Origin: Neckera pumila
Taxonomy: Eukaryota > Streptophyta > Bryopsida > Hypnales > Neckeraceae
Direction of reading: 5' to 3'
Length of the DNA stretch: 64,000 bases
NCBI GenBank assembly: GCA_963969595.1
Contig: OZ018408.1
Coordinates: 18,845,823-18,909,822, forward strand
Below, piece by piece: positions 34,501 through 44,339 of the stretch. The position numbers and the translations under genes are program-made. Numbering within the stretch: position 1 is the first letter of the stretch; each line of letters opens with the position of its first letter. A model generated the notes under the pieces. It was not told the DNA's origin. It did no database searches and worked only from the letters and a program-made list of their open reading frames with translations.

Positions 34501-36484
34501 CTTAAACTATCAAATTGATTTTTTTTAAGAATTTTGATCTCTAACTTTAATCTAAATTCTAATTTTTTTTAAAAATTGTTTCTAGATGATTTTATTAAAT
34601 TTTCATCCATTTTTACTACTAAATTTCATCCAAGCATAATTTTTCATTTTTCATTTTTCATTTTTTAGGTTTAATATGTTTTCAAGAACTCTTGAGATTA
34701 CCTAATTTAACCTAAATTCAAAGTTATACACTAGCAAACTCCTAAAGGTCTGATTTAATTGTTTAATCTCTAGTTCTATTTTCTACTTCTACATAAAGAT
34801 TAAAATTCAAAGAGCAAAGTTTGAAGGCATACTTTAATGCTAAAGACACCATAGTTCCATCTTTATGCACCATCTCCCTCCATTTTGTTGATTTTGTTGC
34901 TATTTTGCTTACTACTTAATAAAAAGATTACAAAATGAATTTGCATTTCTAAACTACTCTTTATGTATGCCTTTCCTTCTAATCTTCTCTCCCTATTTTC
35001 TTCACTATTCAATTTGAGTTTTTAAAATTTTTTCACTAAATTCTAAATATTCTAAGTTGCCACTATTGATTTTGGCTATAACTAATAAAACCCAAGAATC
35101 AAACTAAATGGATGACATTAGCATCATTAACCTCTACTAAATCTAGAATCTATTCAGTCAAATATCCTATTGTTTATATATCCTTTTGAATTTTTATATT
35201 CTAAATCAAACTTCACTAATGATGGTCAACGTTTACAATTTCTAACCATAATTTTGATGTTATTGCTTTTTTTGCACTTGACGATTTTAGGTTAAATCTT
35301 CAAACTTCACCTCCCAACTCTCCTTCTTCATTCTCAAATTGTTTTGGTCTCACTTTTATGTTGTATGTGTGTTTAGTCATTCAATCCTTCAACCTTACTT
35401 CAAATTTGTCAAACCTTAGCGACCACTCTGTCTTTTTGAGCACCTCTGTCCTAGCCCTTATTTAGAGGTTGTATCCATCGAAACACCAATCTTGTACCAC
35501 TGGGCTTCCAAGTAACCTTGGCCACATGGTGCCTTGGCGGGCCGATGTAGACCCCAAATGGCTGGACCACAACACCTCCAATACTCAACTCTAGGTTGAC
35601 ACATGGCACCCTCATGTGGATGGCCAATGGTACCAATCCCTTACTATTAGGCTCCCTAGCTACTGATTCTAAACTAATATCTAGTTGACTGGCTCTAAAA
35701 TAATCGTTGGCTATTTGTCTTGAATAAAATCCTTACCTAATCAATTCTAAACTAAATCTACGGATTGACTAGACTCTATTATGGAACTCTATATAGATAC
35801 TAGTTTGATTCTCTATAAAAGAGACACTAAACACATACTAAATTAATGACGGTAGAAATAAAGTCTTAGCTCATGGGTCCAAAGCTTTGTTGTTGGTTCA
35901 GTTCCCATGTGAACAAAGAAACAAACGGGAAAGGAAGAATACAAAGGTTTAGTCAAATGGATAGTCCAGAGTCAAGGCTTCCCCTGAGTGGCAAAATCTT
36001 ATAACAAAAGGGAAAGAAAAAAATAATTTAATATCACACGAAGAACAATGATAAACTACTAGAACAAATAAAGAAAGAATTAGTGTAATAATCAACAGAA
36101 TGAGCCAATCTTTGGTTAATACTAAGACTTTAAAAATGATTTAGCTACCAAGTACTTTGACAAAATACATGCCAAGCAAGTCAAGGCTTTAGGGAAATTT
36201 CTCCAAAAAGGACTCTCACTGAAGGAGCTAGTGAATAATCACTAAGCAAAGACCATAATCCAAACAACAAGAATTTAACAATATACTTTTGCAGGTCAAG
36301 GCTCTAGAAAAAATTCTCTGTATTGGGATTTTTTTCTCAAGGAGCTAGTGCAAAATCACTATTAAAACTTAAGCAAGCTCTAAAGATTTCTAAATGATGG
36401 CATCACTAGAGTTTGGCTATAAACTTCTTAGGATTAGTATGTGACTCAATAATAAAAAATAAAAATAAAAATTTGAAGACTTAA
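34501..36484. other. AT-rich spacer before the retrotransposon
   Basis: No gene recognised. A GC-richer island at 35450-35640 gives a 61-codon minus-strand frame without known motifs. Immediately before the LTR, TTAACCCCT (36481-36489) matches the start of a TTAA element, so the retrotransposon may abut a truncated one. Confidence 0.4.
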
Positions 36485-36540
36485 CCCCTCAGTGTCACGG
36501 ACATAGTTCAGAACCTTCACCAATAGACTTGTAGATAGAA

Positions 36541-36718
36541 GAAGGTTCTAGAACCTTCTAGAAGCACGTCCTAGCTTGAGGAAGCTTCTTGGATTACGTC
36601 CTAATTGGAGGAAGCTTCTGGAAGCACCTCCTAGTTGGAGGAAGCTTCTCGAAGCACTTCCTAATTAGAAGAAGCTTCTAGAAGCACCTCCTAGTTGGAG
36701 GAAGCTTCTGGAAGAACC
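36541..36718 (+). promoter_or_regulatory. Array of heat-shock elements in the LTR
   Basis: At 36541-36563 GAA, TTC, GAA, TTC and GAA alternate at exact 5-bp steps (GAA at 36541, TTC 36546, GAA 36551, TTC 36556, GAA 36561), a perfect five-unit heat-shock element. Five 30-bp tandem repeats follow from 36569. Four of them (GAA at 36611, 36641, 36671 and 36701) carry the full GAAnnTTCnnGAA core, as in GAAGCTTCTGGAA; the first keeps two of three units. Heat-shock transcription factors bind such trimers. The array ends about 14 bp before the TATA box, a promoter-proximal position. Heat response is inferred from the motifs, not shown. Confidence 0.75.
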
Positions 36719-36731
36719 TCTTAGTAAGTAG

Positions 36732-36738
36732 TATATAA
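36732..36738 (+). promoter_or_regulatory. LTR TATA box
   Basis: TATATAA just downstream of the HSE array, conserved in the 3' LTR at 42304-42310. It marks the likely U3/R promoter of the retrotransposon, with transcription expected to start some 25-35 bp further on. Confidence 0.7.
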
Positions 36739-37060
36739 GCAAGTCAAAACTGAGGTAGTTCTTAGTCTTGACAACACCTATCTTGATCTTAGTTCTTGAC
36801 TCCAGTTCTTGCCTTGTACTTCTTGATCTTTCAATATCAAGTCTTGATTTTCAAAACTTGTCTTGTCTTGCCTTGCCTTGCATCTTGCATGTCCGTTACA
36901 CTTTGTTGAGACTGACTTATCAAATTTTGCTTTGTAAAATTTGGTTCCAAACTTCTTAGCAACGGAGAGCGTGTTAGTTCAGTACAAAGTTTGTTATACT
37001 AGTCATTGACAGAATCAAGGGTAAAGTTAATATTAGAGTTTGGCTTTTCTTGGTTGAGTG

Positions 37061-37225
37061 TGGATTACCCCTCTCCTTGAGAATACTAAGGCGCTTAGAG
37101 GTTGCGGATTACCCTTCTCTAAACTAGTATTATTTTTTGTCAACAAGTTTTTCTTGATTGCGAGCAGACTACTGCCCTTTTTGAAAACAACTTTATTCTT
37201 TAGAGATTGTGGATTACCCATCTCT
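37061..37225 (+). repeat. Leader repeats around GGATTACCC
   Basis: Three copies of a GGATTACCC-nTCTC motif at about 37061, 37105 and 37210, with irregular spacing, between the LTR and gag. Possibly leader structure; function unknown. Confidence 0.5.
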
Positions 37226-37286
37226 AAATTGGTTTTTGTTCAATAGGTCAATCTTTTTTTTTGTGAATCTTGCCGAGTGAATTAAG

Positions 37287-38230
37287 ATGTCAAGAAGCAA
37301 AGATGTTAGTTTGATAACAACTCAACTAGATCTCATTTTGAAGGCCATCAGTTCCTTGTCCATGAGGACAAACGTTCTTGAAGGCTTTGTTGCAAACACG
37401 AGTTCAAGAAAGGTTGAAACATCCCAACCCATGCCATCTGCATCAACTTCAGAGACGAATTTGCCTGCTCAAAATTTTGACTCAAATACCTCAACCACAA
37501 AAGAGCCACGGATTAGTCTTCTCGAAAAATTTGATGGTTCCAGATCTAAATTTCGAAGGTTTGTGAATCAAATGCAACTCATCATTTTTCTCCATCTTCA
37601 ATGATATCCAACAGACGAGTCACGAGTGGGCTTGGTTGGAAGTTTGCTCGTCGGACAAGCTTTGTCTTGATTTTTGCCCTTATTCGAGAAAAGATCTTTA
37701 ATTCTGAGCAACTTTGAGAAATTCTTGGAGGCGTTTTCTGAAGCATTTGGAGAACATGACAAAATCCGTTGGGCAACAACTAAAGTCCGTTTTTTGCGAC
37801 AAGGATCTCGCTCAGCTACAGTGTATGCATCCAAATTTCAACAATTTGCTTGTGATATCAATTGGAGAGAAGAAGCGCTTATGAGCCAATTCTAATGGGG
37901 CTTATGAGACGACGTGAAGGATTTGTTACTATCATTTCCTGATCCTCAAACACTAAATGAAGCGATAAGTCAAGCCGTGAAATGCGACAATCGATTATTT
38001 CAAAGGCGTCAAGATCAATGATCGTGGACTGTACCAACAGCACCAACAAATTTCTTGCTCACCGTCGAGGCAATACGTATAACAAGCGCACATGCTCAAG
38101 GCCCCGAGGATATGCAAATTGATGCAGTACGATTTGGGCCACTTATCACACAAGAAAAGAAAAGACGTACTTGTATTTATATTGTGGAGAGTCTGACCAC
38201 ATCCAATTGTCACAAAAAGCACAAACAACA
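37287..38230 (+). pseudogene. gag of the chromovirus, broken
   Basis: Starts MSRSKDVSLITTQLDLILKA (37287), a coiled N-terminal region, then a capsid-like part (LLEKFDGSRSKFRRFVNQMQ; later FGEHDKIRWATTKVRFLRQG, YASKFQQFACDINW). A frameshift near 37604-37680 separates the two. Stops follow at 37893 (TAA, a likely CAA) and near 38021 (TGA). Near 38165-38210 a zinc-knuckle remnant (CIY..CGESDH) can be read across a 1-bp shift, with its last Cys lost. Structural nucleocapsid role; defective here. Confidence 0.8.
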
Positions 38231-39480
38231 TACTTTCAAGACAAGAACTGTACAGAAGAGTATAATTATATTCAATATTATCAAAACTCCGTCCAATCCT
38301 ATAGTTTTAGAACTTTCTTGGCTCGAAAAATATAATCCAGTTTTAAATTGGAAATTGCGAAACCTATTGTTTTCTTCAGGCACCTCAGCAATGGAATCTC
38401 TTCCAAAGCCTGTAGATATCAAGCCCGTACTTATTAGAGCTAGAGCCTATATCAAAGCTGCAAAAAATGGTAACTTTTATGTGCTCTATGCAACTCCGGT
38501 GTGCAAAAAGAGCAATATTTTATCAAATATTCTAATTCAATACCAAGACTTTGGGGATGTATTTGAAAAGAAGAATGTCGACATTTTGCCAGAACATCGA
38601 CCATACGATTGTAGCATTGATCTTGAAGACGAAGCTCAGCCACCATTTGGTCCAATTTACAATCTGTCGCAGAATGAACTTTTAGCATTAAGAGAGTATA
38701 TCAACGAAAATCTTGCAAAAAACTTCATTCAACATTCCAATCTTCGACAAGAGCGCCAATACTTCGTGAAGAAGAAAGACGGGTTTTACGGATGTGCATT
38801 GATTATTGTAGTCTAAACAAAATCACGGTGAAAAATTGATATCCCTTGCCGTTGATATCCAAACTTCTTGATCAACTTGGACAAGCAAAAATCTATACCA
38901 AGATTGATCTTTGTGGAGCATATAACTTGGTGCGCATTAAAGAAGGAGATGAATGGAAAATAGCATTTTGAACCAGATATGGACACTTTGAATACAATGT
39001 TATGCCATTTGGACTTACGAATGCATCGGCTATTTTTCAACATTTGATGAATGATACCTTCCGCGAGTTCCTGGATCAATTTGTCATATATTATCTTGAC
39101 AACATCTTGATTTATTCCAAAAACATTGAAGAACATGAGAGATACGTCAAGTTTGTGCTACAAAAGCTACAAGATGCTGGATTATATGAAAAATGTGTAT
39201 TCCATCAACCGCAAGTGGAGTTTTTTGGTATATCATCTCCAATAAAAGATTACTGATGGATCCAAAGAAGATTCAAGCCATTACAGACTGGTCAACTTCT
39301 CAAATAGTACGCGACGTACAGTTTTTTCTTGGATTTGCTAATTTTTATCGGATCTTCATCAAAAACTACTCTCAAGTAGCACCTCTATTAACTCGGCTCA
39401 TATGCAAAGACAAATTAGAGTGGGGACCCGAAGCAGAGAAAGCTTTTTAACATTTAAAATCAACCTTTACGACAGTTCCA
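38231..39480 (+). pseudogene. Protease remnant and reverse transcriptase, broken
   Basis: An open segment to 38816 covers the end of the protease region (LELSWLEKYNPVLNW) and the RT entry (DILPEHRPYDCSIDLE, FVKKKDGF). RT continues across frameshifts with [18 protein letters not shown] text, a TGA at 38969-38971 in place of Arg, and [18 protein letters not shown]. The catalytic YxDD box reads Y-L-D-N: the second Asp codon (39101-39103) is AAC, so the polymerase would be inactive even without the stops. A frameshift near 39230 and a TAA at 39448 follow. Confidence 0.85.
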
Positions 39481-39900
39481 ATCTTGATACATCCTGACTT
39501 TTCTAAGCCATTCTATAAAGAAACAGATGCTTTTGATTTTGCATTAAGAGCAATTCTTTCACAAATGAGATATGAAGAGAGCCTTCATCCAGTCGCATTT
39601 TATTTAAGAAAATTTTCAGCTGCAGAAATTAATTATGAAGTTCATGACAAAGAGCTTCTTGCTATTGTCGACTCATTTCAGGAATGGCGCCACTTACTTG
39701 AAGGTGCGTCGCATCGGGTGACAGTATATACAAATTACAAAAATCTTGAATATTTTATGTCTGCTCGCGTTTTGAATTGACGTCAAGTTCGTTGCAACAT
39801 GTCATTATCTCGTTTCGACTTCATCATCACGTATCATCCCGGAAAGCAACAAGGATTGTCAGATGTTTTGTCTCAAAGATTATATTTGATACCAAAAGAA
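39481..39900 (+). pseudogene. RNase H and connection region, broken
   Basis: Contains HPVAFYLRKFSAAEINYEVHDKE and ELLAIVDSFQEWRHLLEG, typical of gypsy RNase H, then LSRFDFIITYHPGKQQGLSDVLSQR. A TGA at 39778-39780 sits where the family has Trp (NWRQVRW-type motif), so TGG to TGA. Confidence 0.85.
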
Positions 39901-41200
39901 GGAGAAGCGGCGTACGACCAACAACAAACGATTTTTCTTAAGCCTGAGCAATTTCAGCTTCATGTAATAACTATGGCAATGCCAGTTGATTCTTTGTTCC
40001 TTCACCAAGTCTGTGAAGCATCGGTTTTGGATCCTCTTGTTCTTGATATCAAACGTCGATCTTGCCATGATGGTGACAAATTCAAGTTATTAGACAACCT
40101 TTTGTATTTTGAAGAACGCTTATATATTCATGAAGGACCATTGCGTCTTCGGATTCTTCAAACTCAACATGATTTTCCTGCCACCGGACATTTTGGATTC
40201 AACAAAACATTAGAGCTTGTGTCTCAAGATTTTTGGTGGCCACAAATGTGGAAGGCCATCAAGAACGCTTGTGATACTCGTTTCAGATCTAAGAATCTAC
40301 GACATCGACCGCATGGACTTTTTCAGCCATTACCTATTCCAAAGTGACCATGGTCTTCATTTTTTGTGAATTTCATTACGGATTTACCTCCATTTAAGAC
40401 CTTTGATTCCATATGTGTGATTGTGGATTGACTTACAAAGATGGCACATTTTATCCCATGCAAGAAAATAATCACTAACAAAAAAAAAAAAAGCTCTTCT
40501 TTGACAACATTTATTGCTATCATGGATTGCCAGATGATATTATATCAGATCGAGGACCATAATTTGTTTCCAAGTTTTGGAAGCCTCTTTTTGAAACCTT
40601 AAAGGTGGATATCAAACTTTCTTCTGCCTTTCATTCCCAAACAGATGAACAAACTGAACGTGTCAATCAAATTTTGGAACATTATCTACGTTGCGCCATC
40701 AACTATCAAAAAGATGATTGGACGTCACATTTGACATTGGCGGAGTTTGCTTACGACAACACTATTCAAACTTCTACTCGACAAACGCCATTCTATGCCA
40801 ACTATGGATATCATCCTAAATTTGATCTATTAAACATTTCTCAGATGGACAGTCCAGCAGCCATAGACTTGGCTAAGCGGTTATTAGAACTTCAAGACAC
40901 TATAAAATACCATCTTTAGGAAGCTCAAGATCATTACAAAATATATATAGACACGTTGCAAAAAGAATCACCTCCATTCCAAATTGGTGAGAAGATTTGG
41001 TTCCTTCGATGCAACATCAAGACTACTCGACCATGAAATAAATTGGATTATCGTTGGTTGCGACCGTTTTTCATTTAAAAACAGATCAATCCCGTCGCTT
41101 ATCGATTAAAGCTTCTGGCATCTATGCAATTACATCCAATCTTTTGTGTTTTTTTTCCTGAGCTGTACAAAGAGTCAAATATACCGGAAAAAAGTCAACC
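39901..41200 (+). pseudogene. Integrase, broken
   Basis: The zinc-binding domain (HDFPATGHFGFNKTLELVSQ, then CDTRFRSK) has lost its second Cys. The core begins FFVNFITDLPPF with the first Asp, then ISDRGP with the second, and SAFHSQTDEQTERVNQ with the Glu. Stops at 40345 (TGA), 40429 (TGA for Trp), 40560 (TAA), 40917 (TAG) and about 41034 (TGA). A run of A near 40480 causes a frameshift. Confidence 0.85.
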
Positions 41201-41209
41201 ACCACCGCC

Positions 41210-41410
41210 TTTTATTGAAATAGATAATCATGACGAATACGAGGTGGACAAAGTACTTGATTTCCGATGTCGATACAGCAAATTAGAGTATTTGGTACAT
41301 TGACGTGGATACGACATCAACAAACGCACATGAGAATCAGAAGCAAATCTAGTCAATACACTGCAAAAAGTACACGAGTTCCACCACCTCTATCTTGATA
41401 AACCGCAGCT
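41210..41410 (+). pseudogene. C-terminal chromodomain of the integrase
   Basis: The segment DNHDEYEVDKVLDFRCRYSK, then LEYLVH-stop-RGYDINKRT-stop-ESEANL, is a chromodomain: the two stops (41301 and 41331, both TGA) fall exactly where the conserved Trp residues belong. It identifies the element as a chromovirus. In the family this domain can direct integration to particular chromatin marks. Confidence 0.85.
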
Positions 41411-42020
41411 TTTCTAGTAGCTTCTTTCAGAAGCCTCGCTATCTAGAGCCTGATATAAAGAGGGGAGAGTTGATATGAGAAGATAGTCTCCACTCTCAAT
41501 GCAGAAACTTTCATAGTCCTTAGTTAAATCTCCAATATGTCTAAATGGAGGATCTTTAGAGATTCTTTAGATTTTGAGCACGATCCTGAGCCCGAGCTTA
41601 ACTCTCTATGTTACAATTGCCAGACCAACCATTGCAACATTTGGATTCTTCGCCATCACAACCTCAAGACAAAGGCAAACCCTTGACGCAATGAAAATGG
41701 CCTTGTATCGAGCAACCATGGCATGGTAATCTTCAACCTGACGCTCGAGCTCTGGTAATTTTATTGCTAGTTGGAAGGCTTAAGCCCAATGGACTAGAAG
41801 TGACCTTCCAAGGATGTTTTGAAGGACTCAACATGGAGCAGTATTTTGGATTTTTTCATGTAGAAAGAAGTCGCGGTCACAATTGTTGGATGTGTGGCCC
41901 TATTCAATCCTTGTCTAAAGATCAACAAACAACCTATGTTGCAGATACTGTTCGTCGTATCCTTGATTTTTTACGTATGTAGAACCAAAATTACGTATGC
42001 TCCTCTAAGAACTCGTCGTT

Positions 42021-42034
42021 AGAAAAGGGGGTAA
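42021..42034 (+). other. Polypurine tract of the retrotransposon
   Basis: AGAAAAGGGGGTAA lies directly before the 3' LTR start at 42035, as expected for the plus-strand primer site. Confidence 0.75.
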
Positions 42035-42352
42035 TGTCACGGATATAGTTCAGAACCTTCACCAACAGACTTATAGATAAAAAAAGGTTCTAGAACCTTT
42101 TGGAAGCATGTCCTAGCTTGAGGAAGCTTCTTGGAGCACTTCCTAGTTGGAGGAAGTTTTTGAAAGCACCTCCTAGTTGGAAGAAGCTTTTGGAAACACC
42201 TCCTAATTGGAGGAAGCTTTTGGAAGCACCTCCTAGTTGGAGGAAGCTTCTCGGAGTACTTCCTAGTTGGAGGAAGCTTCTGGAAGAACCTCCTAGTAAG
42301 TAGTATATAAGCAAGTCGAGATTGAGGTAGTTCTCAGTCTTGTCAACACCTA
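42035..42352 (+). repeat. 3' LTR, truncated
   Basis: Begins TGTCACGG, has six 30-bp repeats (five in the 5' LTR) and a TATA box at 42304. Only the last repeat keeps a perfect GAAnnTTCnnGAA; in several others TTC has become TTT. Homology to the 5' LTR ends at 42352, followed by the end of a TTAA element. The plus and minus open frames across the repeats (42090-42314) are translation artefacts. Confidence 0.85.
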
Positions 42353-42809
42353 TTTTTGGTGATTACATAGTTATGAAACTTTAGGGGCTAATGAGGTGAG
42401 AGTTATTAGGAATTCCAGTTTGTGGATGGATATGGAATCTCTGGATTCCAAACCTCGGCACAAACTGGAATTCTTAATAATTCTCACCTCATTAAACAAA
42501 GTGGAGTGATTCAAACTTTTCCACTCTTAAATGTTTCCTTAAAACCACTTCCAACTTTTTCATTTTTCAAAAAAGTGATTTTTGAAGGAGTTTTTTGAGC
42601 TGCCCGGGCTGCCTGCCAAACGAGGAAAATTACATATCATGCAATAACTTTTTAATCGTATAATCAAAAATTATGAAAATTATTGGACCTTAAAGCTACT
42701 CCTCGGGCACATGTTTTGTGAAATTTTCAAAGAAAAAAAATCCCTCCATTTGTAGTGAGCTGCCCAAAATCGCTATGTTGCCAAAAAATGGTGTTTGGTC
42801 CTTTAGGGG
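42353..42809. mobile_element. Rearranged family C TTAA elements with a foldback
   Basis: 42353-42387 is the terminal part of a family C element (GGTGATTACATAG...CTTTAGGGG). 42388-42494 is an inverted repeat: CTAATGAGGTGAGAGTTATT on the left pairs with AATAATTCTCACCTCATTA on the right, with AATTCCAGTTTGTG and CACAAACTGGAATT inside. 42459-42809 is the right part of another family C copy, ending CCTTTAGGGG before TTAA 42810-42813 (landmarks GCTGCCCGGGCTGCC, CGCTATGTTGCCAAAAAATG). So two family C halves are joined head to head. Confidence 0.7.
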
Positions 42810-42813
42810 TTAA

Positions 42814-43029
42814 ACACTAAAGCGGACTTTTTGCGATCGATGAATGTCAGGGAACCTCATGTGTAGGACAGAAGTGCAACTATTTATCTTTGGAATTTTG
42901 TTGTAAAAAGAGGAGGTCTTCTACAGTAGTTTTGACCTCCACTGAGCACTTTTAGTTTTTTCAAAGTAGATGATGTCATACAGTGTTAAAAGGGATGATT
43001 TCCAGGGTTACTATCCCAATGTTCAATGG
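42814..43029. mobile_element. Small TTAA-flanked repeat, family D copy 2
   Basis: 216 bp between TTAA at 42810-42813 (shared with the family C end) and TTAA at 43030-43033. Inverted relative to 53958-54176, sharing GGGATGATTTCCAGG, GAGGAGGTCTTCTACA-like and ATGAATGWCAGGGAACC-like blocks. Non-coding. Confidence 0.6.
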
Positions 43030-43033
43030 TTAA

Positions 43034-44330
43034 ACACCCATTTTAGGATCCAATAGATAAAACACAAAAGACTCGATTATGTAAGCTTTATCTCAAAGGT
43101 GGAGATAAAATGTTCATAAATGGGATTGAGTATGACATAGATATATTTAAAAATAAAAAATTGTTTTTTTCTTGAAATTTTGCATCACTAGTCATCAATA
43201 ATTTTATCAAAATGTTCTAAACGAGTACAAGTAGTTGAGGATATTACAGAGATGTGCAACACCAAAAGAGATATGCAAGAAATTTGCCAACATTGAGTTT
43301 AACTTGACAACCAATAATGAGGGCTCCAAAATCCTATACAATGGCTTATTTGAAAGAGCAAGTGCCAAAGACGACCATTATGAGTGTACAAGCTTCATTT
43401 AAAACAATAAAAGCGACAACCATAAATCTAATAAGATAAAAAATCCGATTGAATCCTCAAGCATAAGAGAGCCAAGGTATTAGACAAAGGAATAAGCATT
43501 GAAATTGAGGAAGAAATTCATTATAAATTCAGTGCAATGGCACATAAAGGGGAAGTCCAATGATATGCAAAGGAAATGGGACATATTGGACGAACATAGA
43601 GGGATTTGAGAATTGAATAGATGTTACCAACAATGCGGCGTTAAAAAAAATGAAAGTGCTGTGGCAAACAAAACCATCACACAAATTGCAACACAAACAA
43701 TACAAGTGAAGATTGTAAGTGATGCTAGAGCAACATATAACAAAATGTGGATAGTGGTAGAAAGTAAGGGCAGAAGAAAAGTGTTAGTGGAAGAGAAAAT
43801 CATAGCAAGGAGCGCAAAATAACAAGTACGAGGTTGAAAGAGAGTTGGATAGTGATGTAAAAGATTCAGATTTAGGAAGGACTTGAACAAGGGTTGTAGA
43901 AGGGGAAAGTCAAAGAAAATAAAAAAGACATTATAGGAAGTACAAAAACTATAAACAATAAGTGGAAATAAATGACAACTTGCATACATACCACTAGCAA
44001 CACGGAGTACAATAGTAAAGATTTTTTGGATCAATTTTAATCTAGAAGCAGTGAGAGTAATAGAAAAAAAGAGAAGAAAAAATTGATTAAGGACAAAAGA
44101 TTAAATCTTGAGCAAAGTGCCAAGTAATTTGGAAGCAATGAGAAAGAAGAAAGTTATGGCAAATACTTCGCAAACGTCCAAGCAAAGGTACTTTATACAC
44201 CTACAAGTTCAAAGAGAATACAAAATGACAAATACAATTATTCCAGTTACTTTAAAATATCATCTATAGACGTTAGACATTTAATGCCTTTGCCAAAAAA
44301 AAATTGGAATTAAAAAGGTGGTAGGTTAAA
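43034..44330. other. A-rich region, origin unclear
   Basis: Purine-rich plus strand. Open frames 43613-43822 (+) and 43624-44034 (-) overlap and have no recognised domain. It may be the 5' part of the pogo-like element that follows. Confidence 0.35.
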
Positions 44331-44339
44331 GAGGATTAT

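Larger units (their letters stand above)
36493..36781 (+). repeat. 5' LTR (part homologous to the 3' LTR)
   Basis: Matches 42035-42352 from TGTCACGG to CAACACCTAT. The LTR probably continues beyond 36781, since the 3' copy is cut there; the true end lies somewhere before the gag start at 37287. It has five 30-bp repeats where the 3' LTR has six. Confidence 0.85.
36493..42352 (+). mobile_element. Ty3/gypsy chromovirus-type LTR retrotransposon, inactive, 3' LTR truncated
   Basis: An LTR element in plus orientation: 5' LTR from TGTCACGG at 36493, leader, gag, protease/RT/RNase H/integrase with a terminal chromodomain, polypurine tract, then a 3' LTR from TGTCACGG at 42035. The 3' LTR stops at 42352, where it joins TTAA-element sequence, so the right border is a rearrangement and no target duplication can be scored. 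The coding order RT-RNaseH-IN identifies Ty3/gypsy and the chromodomain identifies a chromovirus. Many in-frame stops and several frameshifts make it defective. I could not identify a primer binding site or the exact LTR 3' end. Confidence 0.92.

Noticed and set aside
36569..36718. CRISPR-like array of 30-bp repeats
   Set aside because: Units are contiguous with no spacers, in a plant LTR upstream of a TATA box. They are a promoter minisatellite.
42090..42314. Open frames on both strands giving a repetitive peptide (SWRKLLEAPP-like)
   Set aside because: They are translations of the 30-bp LTR repeat. The unit is divisible by three, so the frame stays open on both strands.
43624..44034. 136-codon minus-strand hydrophobic frame, membrane-protein-like
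   Set aside because: Antisense of an A-rich purine tract, with an overlapping plus frame. Hydrophobicity follows from composition.
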